Program-made: the position numbers and the translations under genes | Shown here: positions 42,601-51,600 of the stretch, in pieces | Numbering within the stretch: the stretch's first letter is position 1 | Layout: each line of letters opens with the position of its first letter | The notes under the pieces: generated by a model | Told to the model about the DNA's origin: nothing | The model's database searches: none | What the model saw: the letters and a program-made list of their open reading frames with translations, nothing else | NCBI GenBank assembly: GCA_012845835.1 | Contig: JABAKD010000005.1 | Coordinates: forward strand, 10,982,205 to 11,046,204 | DNA from: Undaria pinnatifida | Taxonomy: Eukaryota; Sar; Phaeophyceae; Laminariales; Alariaceae | Reading direction: 5' to 3' | DNA length: 64,000 nt

Positions 42601-45600
42601 CATGAAGACCGCGGGTTCGTAAACGAGATCACGACCCCTGCCGATACTCCCACTTTTCTTCGGATCTGTCATCCCTCTATAGTGCGGAGCGGGTTGCACG
42701 CTTTGTGGCCAAAAGTTTTTTTCTGACATTCTGATTGGTTGAGCTCCTCAAGCATGAAACTATCGGTTGGCATGGCAATTTCACCAGTACATTCGTTTGA
42801 GGACTATTCATCGCTCAAACAAGCAAGTGTTGGTCGGATTGCGCGAACGAATGTCTCCGAAGCAATGTTTTGGTTGGGTGATATATTGAGTTCATCATGT
42901 TTGGATCCCAAGAAAAATTCTTAGAATATTCTGTACCTCTTCCGTGGGATGAGTCATGATTGGGGTTTTCGCGTGGAACCATCTGCGGCAAAATTTGGGC
43001 CATGCCGTTCACGTGCGTATTATTTCGTGCTTGGTCGACTAGAACTGGTTGAAGACGCGAAAACACCGGACGACGGTTTTCGTGTCAAAAGCTTATGTGC
43101 CACTACTGACCATGCGCTTACTTGCGCTACCGTTCTTTTGCGGATGATTGGGGCTTTGGCCTAAGATAGTCAATGCTTTCGCGAAATCGCCGCCATTACT
43201 TTTGCTTATTTGGTGGGTTATTGGGGTTTAGCGCATGGAAGCGTACACCTCGAATTATTCGATCACGAACCATGCCGTTTCTCTTGCGTACGGGGGCTGC
43301 GACACGCGCCCTATTTCTTACCTGGCCAAACCAATGATAGATTAATACGCGAGTGAAAATTGACCGTACCGCGGTTTTGGCGTGAATTAGCCAATCGACG
43401 CGGGTACGGACCACCCGGCCATTTTCAGGGCTTTTCACGGCTCAGCACATTTCTCGCGGGTCGGGTTGGATCCAGTCAGGGTGACCTGTCCCGAATCGTG
43501 ATGAAACAATCGCCTGGCCCCACCCGACCCGCCCCGTTCCGTAATGTTTCAAACACCTCGTGACCCGACCCGGTTCGACCTACAAGATTTAAAAGACCTC
43601 CTGGCTTGAACCGCAGGTTGGGTGATGACCGGTGAAAGGCCCTGGTTATTTTCGTCTTTTACCGGGTGATTGGCGGCTGTTTTTATAGTCCTACGGGTGT
43701 TTTGACGGTAAATTATAATTCATGTTGTTCCAAGTTTCTAACCACCGAGCTAACGGTGCTTCCCCGGGGAAAGCTTGAATTTTTCCCATGTTACACATTT
43801 TTCAGTTTCTCTGAGATAAACTGGGTTGATGGGTATTCCCGTGCTTGCTTTCCCCGAACCGTTTGGAGCAGGGAGAAGACGAGTCGACCCACTGCGCGCA
43901 AAGAAATTGCACGTGCTTGCCGCCTGTGAGGTAGAACGTCACCGAAAACGCGCAGTTGGCGGAGCTGGAGCATCTCGTCAGGTAATGTACGGGATTTTCC
44001 GCGGGTTCAATCCCCTCGGGAATCAAAACCGTTCGAGTTAGGAGGTGTTCGGGATCTATCCCGTTGGATTAGATCGGACTAGATTGGGTGGCGGGTTGTT
44101 GGTCGCGAGTCGGGTCGGGTCGGGCCGAATCGGTTTCGGTCGGGTCGGGTCGGGTCGGGTCGGGTCGGGTCGGGTCGGGTCGGGTCGGGTCGGGTCGGGT
44201 CGGGTCGGGTCGGGTCGGGTCGGGTCGGGTCGGGTCGGGTCGGGTCGGGTCGGGTCGGGTCGGGTCGGGTCGGGTCGGGTCGGGTCGGGTCGGGTCGGGT
44301 CGGGTCGGGTCGGGTCGGGTCGGGTCGGGTCGGGTCGGGTCGGATCGGGTCGGATCGGGTCGGGTCGGGTCGGGTCGGGTCGGGTCGGGTCGGGTCGGGG
44401 CGGGTCGGGTCGGGTCGGGTCGGGTCGGGTCGGGTCGGGTCGGATCGGGTCGGATCGTATCGGGTCTGGTCGGAAAGAAAGAGGTCAATTTTCACGGGTC
44501 GCCTCAGGTCACCCCGAACCGACCCGACCCGACCAGACCCGACCCAACCCGACCCGACCCGACCCGACCCGACCCGACCCGACCCGACCCGACCCGACCC
44601 GACCCGACCCGACCCGACCCGACCCGACCCGACCCGACCCGACCCGATGCTGGAGATTGGACCGGACTCGCGAAGCGCCCTGGTATTGACTAGACCAATC
44701 TCGCACAGAGCAGCAGAGCGACAGCCATGATTGTCTTGCCATTGTATGTTTGCTGAGGGTACATTCTAGGCGCCATCGTAGAAAAGGGGACGGCGCATGT
44801 TCTCCTGAGTCTTGGATGACATTGAAGCGGACGAATACGGAACAGCAGAGCCATCGTCGCAGAGAAGGGTGGGAGCGGGCGTGCTATATCGAACTCTGGA
44901 TGTGATTACAAAAACGAACTGATTTTTCAGAGGTGATGCGTGGTAGACGTGATAGCAACTCCTAGGCACCTCCTCTTGGAGATGATTCACCAAAGAAGTG
45001 GGGCTTGGGATGGCAACCCGTAGTGCGCCGGTATATCAAAACCCGTTGTATGGTGGAGCCTCAAGCCAGACAAAGTTCGACGGTCAGTACTGCGTCCGTA
45101 ACGTTAGAACTAATCGTATAATGGTTTCTTGAACAACATAAACTATCGCAGGAAGAAACGATTATGTAATTTTACAAGCTCTTGTGTACCGCGAAGCCCC
45201 AAACAACAACGCAATACTGCTGTATACCATGCTCAGCAAACAAGGCGCCAACGGTACAGCTAAAGGTTCTCTCGTTTGCTGGAGCCTTTCTTCTCACACG
45301 CGTCATGTCTCTATCGAATTGAATTTCACCAGGGAAGATCGGCGGCAGAGGTTGCGGCCGCGACGGCTGCCACGTTGCACACCCTCATGGCTACTTCTGC
45401 CAACGACGCAGACGACAAGAGAGCAGCTAAGGTGCGTCGCTTGAGTTGCGGCCACCGTAACAACACACTACCGACAATCGCCTGTTGCGGTTGCTTGTCC
45501 ACATATCCTTTTACAGCGCCCGACTGTTGCGGTTGCTATTCAACTAGGTACTTTCCCGGACGCATGCTACGCTAGAGGTAGCACTTTTTGGCTATTTTGT

Positions 45601-48600
45601 TTTCTGAACGATGGGGCTCCTTAACCCAAAATCGTCGGAAATTGGCGATTTTTTTTGCATGGTTCCCCTGGTTTACCTAGGTGATGGTTTTCTTATATTC
45701 GGTAGCAGTTTTGTTTTTTCTCCAAGTCAGTTTTTGGGGAGAGCTCTTCAAACTCCCAAATTGAGGAACCTCAGAAAAAACAATGGTCGGTGCACCTCTA
45801 TCGTAGCACGCGTCTCCGGGGCCATCTGCACGTTGAATGACCCTTACCCCGACAGCTAGTGCTTAGGGGAGCAAAAGGAGCATCGTTGGGTGCACGTTTC
45901 TTATCACGTGCTTACCGGGTGGGCACTTTAAGGAGAAAAAATATAGGTCTTTACGCCTGACACGGTACAAGTAGCACTTTTGGCATTTTTTTTTTTGTTA
46001 TCGGCGGGTCTTTGCCCAAAATCGTCGGATTGCCGTTCCTGTTTCCCATCTTGTTTTTGTTGGTTTTTGCATCTAAGTCGTGGGTTAGGTCGTCCGGGTT
46101 GGTTGCACTTTCGGTTTTCTCCAAATAATTCTTCGGGTGGGTCGTTCTACGGTAGCCCCCCTCAACTTTTCTTTAATGAAATCGCCGGGTTTTGAAACCA
46201 GCTCCTGACCGTGTCTCCTGAACTACGGTGCCTCTTGCCACCCCGGCGTAATCGTTCGATAGTCCTTTGAAAACAAGAAAATATATGAAGATATTTTTTT
46301 CATAGTATCCTTCCTCGTGTCGAACAGCCATGAGACGTTCGTTACAGAAAATCGCTTTTTTTTGGGGGGGGGAGGGGGGGGGGAGGGGTATCGTAGCATC
46401 AGTCGGGTGAGTGACTAGAGCTCCTCGAGTAACCACCCTCGTCAGAAGGGAAAAAATGGTGCACTTTTTCCACGAGCATGCGTCTGGAAGCCGTGTGACG
46501 ACTGCAGTATTGGCGCGGGCTGCGATGGGGGGGTCGCTGGTTTTGGCCAAGTCTCGTTGGCGGGGTTCCTCAGCCTGAAGATCTACGATATCAAAAGTTC
46601 CCTCGTGTATGTTTGCGCAGTATGGGTTCTGCGCCCGATTCGCGCTGCGATAGAGGTAGCCGTCTTCGATTGCTTCGTTGCTGAACGACCGGGCTCTTAA
46701 TCTATTAATAAAATCGTCGAAACACGCGTCAGGGGATGTATGTGTCCGATTTTTTGAACGGGAAATAGGCGCAAGGCACACACACCTCTGCCCCAGCACA
46801 GACGAATGCTACGGTAGAGATGTGCAGTAGTGTGTGCACCATTCTCTTTCTGAGACTCCTAACCTATTTGGGGAGTCTTTTTTTACGTCGTACACATCTC
46901 CCAAAAAACTAGTTTTTGTGGGAAAATCAAAGCTCTTCCTGATGACGGTGACCGTGACAATGACGAGGACGACGACGATGATTGATTGTGCCGTGGTCTA
47001 CCTAGGTACGTATGCAAGACCAAGTTTTGTTTTTTTGGAAATACAATGCAGATACGACGATTTTTGGTTAAGGAGTGAATCCCGTCATTCAGAACATGTT
47101 GCAGCCCTACAAGTGCTGCCTCATTCTATCGCAGCATACGTCCACGATGAGACTTGTCATGTTGCTGGCTCTCCCCATTCGTAGATGAATCACGAGACCA
47201 CAATTGTTGCATTGTTAGGTCGCTTTCTACCTGGTGACCAAAACGGGATAGTGGGGCGTTCTGGTCGTGGCCGCAGCTTCTGACCGTGAACATTGCATTG
47301 ATTACTCCTTTCACAAAAACGTCCGAAAAACTCCCTATTTTTGGTCTAATTCGAATTGTTTTCCCCCTACTTTTTATCCTGTTCGGATTTCAGGACGTTG
47401 TGTTTTGGGGCTGCTAAACGTATTTTACTTGCTTAGCAGTCTAGATATACGGTTACAAGTTCATGTTAAGGTTCCAAGTGTTTTGGTTTTTCGACTGCCA
47501 TTACGAGGGAACGCAGCAAACAAGACCAAGTGGGATTACAAAAAACAGTGGAATGCGTAGTTTTTTGTGTATATCGTAGGTACGTGGTACCGATTACTAT
47601 GTTCCTCCACAGCAAACGCTTCACCTCGCTTCGCCTTCGCGCTACGATGTATTGACTAGTTAGTCTAGTTCCAAGACCCTGTTCTGGTTCCGTGCCTTTT
47701 GTTTTTCGGCTGATGAACGTATCTTGACTATAACAACAGTCTATTAATAGCAACAACAGTCCTACGTATAACAGCAGCGCATAGCTCTTTTCGGCCTGTA
47801 CCCGTGTTTGTGTGGGAGACAAGAAAGTCTTGAATTTTTGTGAAGTTGAGGTGTGCCGGTTCAAAACGGTTGCGTAATTGGTCTCTATATTTCGTTCCCT
47901 CGTCGGCAAAAAGCTTAGCAGCGCGGGGACAGAGATTCGGAGGCATACCACTACCTATGATAGCCCAGCGCCACCTGTACAATAGAAACATTTTGCCAGG
48001 AAGCGCATATCTGTTCCGCAATTTCGACAACGTTTTTGCTATTGATCGGGACATTTTAGCTACAAGTATATATCGGATTTTTTGTGAAGTTCAGTTGTGC
48101 CGGTTCAAAACGGTTACATAATCGATCCTATATATTTCACTCAATCGTTGGAACAGGTGTTTAGCAGCACGACGAGAGATATGCGGAGACCTACCACTAC
48201 CTGTGATAGCCTAGCGCCACTTGTACATTGCAAAAACTCGACCAGGCAGCGTATCTTTGTTCCGAAATCTTGACAACGTTTTTGTTGCTGATCGGGAGAT
48301 TTTGGTGGTCTTTCTACTGCTGTAGCTTCAACCAGTGGGGTGCGTGCTACGGTAGATGTATCAGGTTTTGAGCCACGACGCGTGCTACCATAGAGGTGCG
48401 CCTCTTTTTTTTTTTCTGAGGTTCCGGGAGCTTAAGACCTACATCCCAAAAACTCATTTGGATAAGAATCAATTCTGCTACCGGATGAAACATCCCACGG
48501 CCTAGGTAAAGAACGAGATTCACGCGAAAAAAAAAGGCCTAATTTCCGACGATTTTGGGTTAAGGAGTGTCTTAAGTCATTCAGAAATCATTTCAGACGA

Positions 48601-51600
48601 AAAGTGCTACTTCTGTCGCAGCACGGGTCCCAAACCATCTTCGGTACGACAGAGTCGTTCTACGGTAGCCCCCCCAACTTTTCTTGACGAAATCTTCGGT
48701 TTTGAAACCCGCTCTCGGCCATGTCTGCTGGAATGCGGTGCCCCTTGCCACCCCGACGTCATCGTTTGATCGTCCTTTGCAAGCCAAAAAATACATGAAG
48801 ATTTTTTTCTTTTCAGACCATCCTTCCTCGCGTCGAGCAGCCATTGGAAACGTTTTCGATAATATAGAAAATCGCTGGTTTTGGGGGGAGGGGCTATCGT
48901 AGAATCAGCCGACGGGCGTTCTCACCTGTTAAACTGCCAACTAGGATTTTGGCACCCTGTTCGTCCGTTCCTACTTTATTTCTTGCACACCCCACCTCAG
49001 TCCGCATGGGATTGCCCATCGACTGCAAGCGAATAGTGCTCGTCCAAGAGACAGGGGAGTCATCACAACCTAGGGGTGCAGCAGCTTCCAAGAATTTTCT
49101 GAGCTCCTAACATGAGGAGCTCAATCAAAACTTCCCCCGAAGCATTGCTTCGAAGGCATTCGTTCGCGTAACCGGGACAACATTGCTATGCGCTGGTCCA
49201 AAAACAACCATGCTCGTGGAGTTACTTGATCGAATGACTAACCGATGGTTCCGCGCTTGAGGAGCTCACAAAAAACAAATTTGGCTCAAAAGCGTGGTAC
49301 CCCTACGAACCGTGGGATGCCCCCGTTCCCAAACCGGCAGAGTGCAGCGTTAAGCTTCGGTCGAACCCCCGTCGGTCTGTACCTGCGGTTTAGGCTACAA
49401 ACGTATAAGAAATGTTGTGGAATACTTTTTACGGCAGGCCCCAAAAGGGTCAAAGAAGGGTTAAGACAACCAGTATGCCATCCAATCGTCGCAACAGGTG
49501 CTCGACAGTGCGTGGAGAGGGGCGGAAGCGTACCACTACTACATGTTAGCGCAGCGCCAGCTGTACAACGGAAACACCGAGCAGGCGGTGCGAACGGCTA
49601 TAAGGTAAAATTAGCCCCCCCCCCCCCCCGACATCAGGGCCCGACGACTCGTGTGGTGTTTTAGAAGTAGAGGTCCAGTCAGTTGGTTGGCTTTTACCCC
49701 GCCACCTAGCTAAGAACCAAGCCGTGATGTCCAGCGGACTTAGTCCGCTTCGGAGTGAAGCACGGCACGTGCAACGAGAGGGGTATCGCTTTTCGGCTGA
49801 AATGGTTCCTGAATGACTGGGACTCCTTAACCCAACCTCATCGGAAATTATTTCGCACGATTCTCGTTTTAAACGTAGGCCATGGATTCTTCATTCGCGA
49901 TAAAGCAGGTTCTATTTTTTCTTCTAAATCAGTTATTGAGTTACGAAGGACATTGTCTTAACCTCCTCCTGCAGTGAGGAGTAGTGTTAAGGAAAAAACG
50001 TGGCGCACCTCTTTCGTAGCACGCGTCGCACAGAGCCATTCGCGCGAATGGCTCAAAAGAGGTAGTGAAAATTGGGCTTTTTGGGATACTCCTCGTACCG
50101 TGATGATTGTGGTAGCCCCGTTACCATGAATATGACCCCCCGTACCGGGACATTTGGGGTCCCCCCCCGTGCCGTAGCTTTGCTCCAATGCCTCTGCATG
50201 GCTGGCGTTAGCACTTTTCGTCCTGGGTGGGTTTAAGCTGGAAGCGGGCGGACCCTGTCTACTACTTCGTGCATTGGTTCTCCGTCTTCCAACCCTTGAC
50301 CTTTGGAATCCCTCCTACACGATGCTATCGCCGACATTCCCACTCGAAACAGATCGTAGGCTGATTTAGGTCATGCCTCGTGTTCAAAAGACAAATCCAC
50401 GAAGAAACGAAGCTATCGCGAGCTAAATACAGGAACGGAATGCGATAGGCTGAGCGGTTGCTTGTCGTGTTTCGTCCTTGAAATGCGTTAGAGGGACAGC
50501 CTTACCACATATTCGGCTCTAGGGTTGAGATTCACTGTGTACAACGCGAACATAGCGTACTCTACCCTTAGTGTTAGCCCCGGCCCAAGTCAACCCATGC
50601 TTAGGGCTACGTCTATTAACCACCTACATAGTCTGCGTCAGCGACAACGTCGACTACGTGGAAAACGTCTACTGATCACTAATTGACTGAACGACAACTT
50701 TTTGTGCGTCGTGCTTTTGGCCCAAGGTGTGCCGAGTTCGAGGACATCCTCTCTCCTTGGGACGTGTATTGCTTGGTTGCCCTTACAGCGTACCACAGCG
50801 GCTACATGGGGGTGTGCAGTAGGTAAGCACGACGATCTTGAGCCATGCTGCCTGGCAGGGTATGTTAGTGTGTTTTTTCACGGGTTTCCACGGAACGCTC
50901 CATGGGAACCCACCGTATACTGTACCGGGTCCTGTGGGGGCTCGTGGGACGCCTCTTTGCACATCCTTTGGAACAGCGAGGGACCTCATGGGAAGTTCCG
51001 CGGGCCCCCAGTCAAGAACGCCATGTTGCCAAATTACGGTTTCCCGCGTCTGCCTTTCCGTTGATCTAGATGCTTTTGGGCACAAAGAGTGGGCGATGAT
51101 GGCACGTGAGTATGCAAGTCACTCTAGCGCTGATGTTTTTTTTTTTTGTGAAAATTAGGAGATGCTGACGTTTGGGGTTGGAAGTAGCTTTGCCCTAGTT
51201 GAAGTTTATCCATCGCTTTCGTCGCCCTTTCTCCGGGGTTTCCATACTAGCGTGTTTATTTGGCAACCTATCCGGCCCCGGTTGATGTTCACGCTGACGC
51301 TCATCCGCCGCATTTATTCCCCTTTCCCAGGGTTTATCTCGGCAGGGCGTTCATGAATCGATTATCCTATCCCAAGTGTTGTCTATTCACGTTTCGCCCC
51401 CACCTCCCGGAGCGTCCTTAGAAAGATGTTTCGAAGGTGATCGTCCTCGCCCCTTTGAAGTTCATTCACCTCTCTCGTTCGTTTCTCTCACTCCGGGGTT
51501 TCGCTAAATATGGCGTTTCGAAGCTGATAATCTTTCCACAGTTGATGTTCATCTACGTTATTCGCCCCCCCCCGCCTAGGTTTCCGTTTATTAGGCGTTG

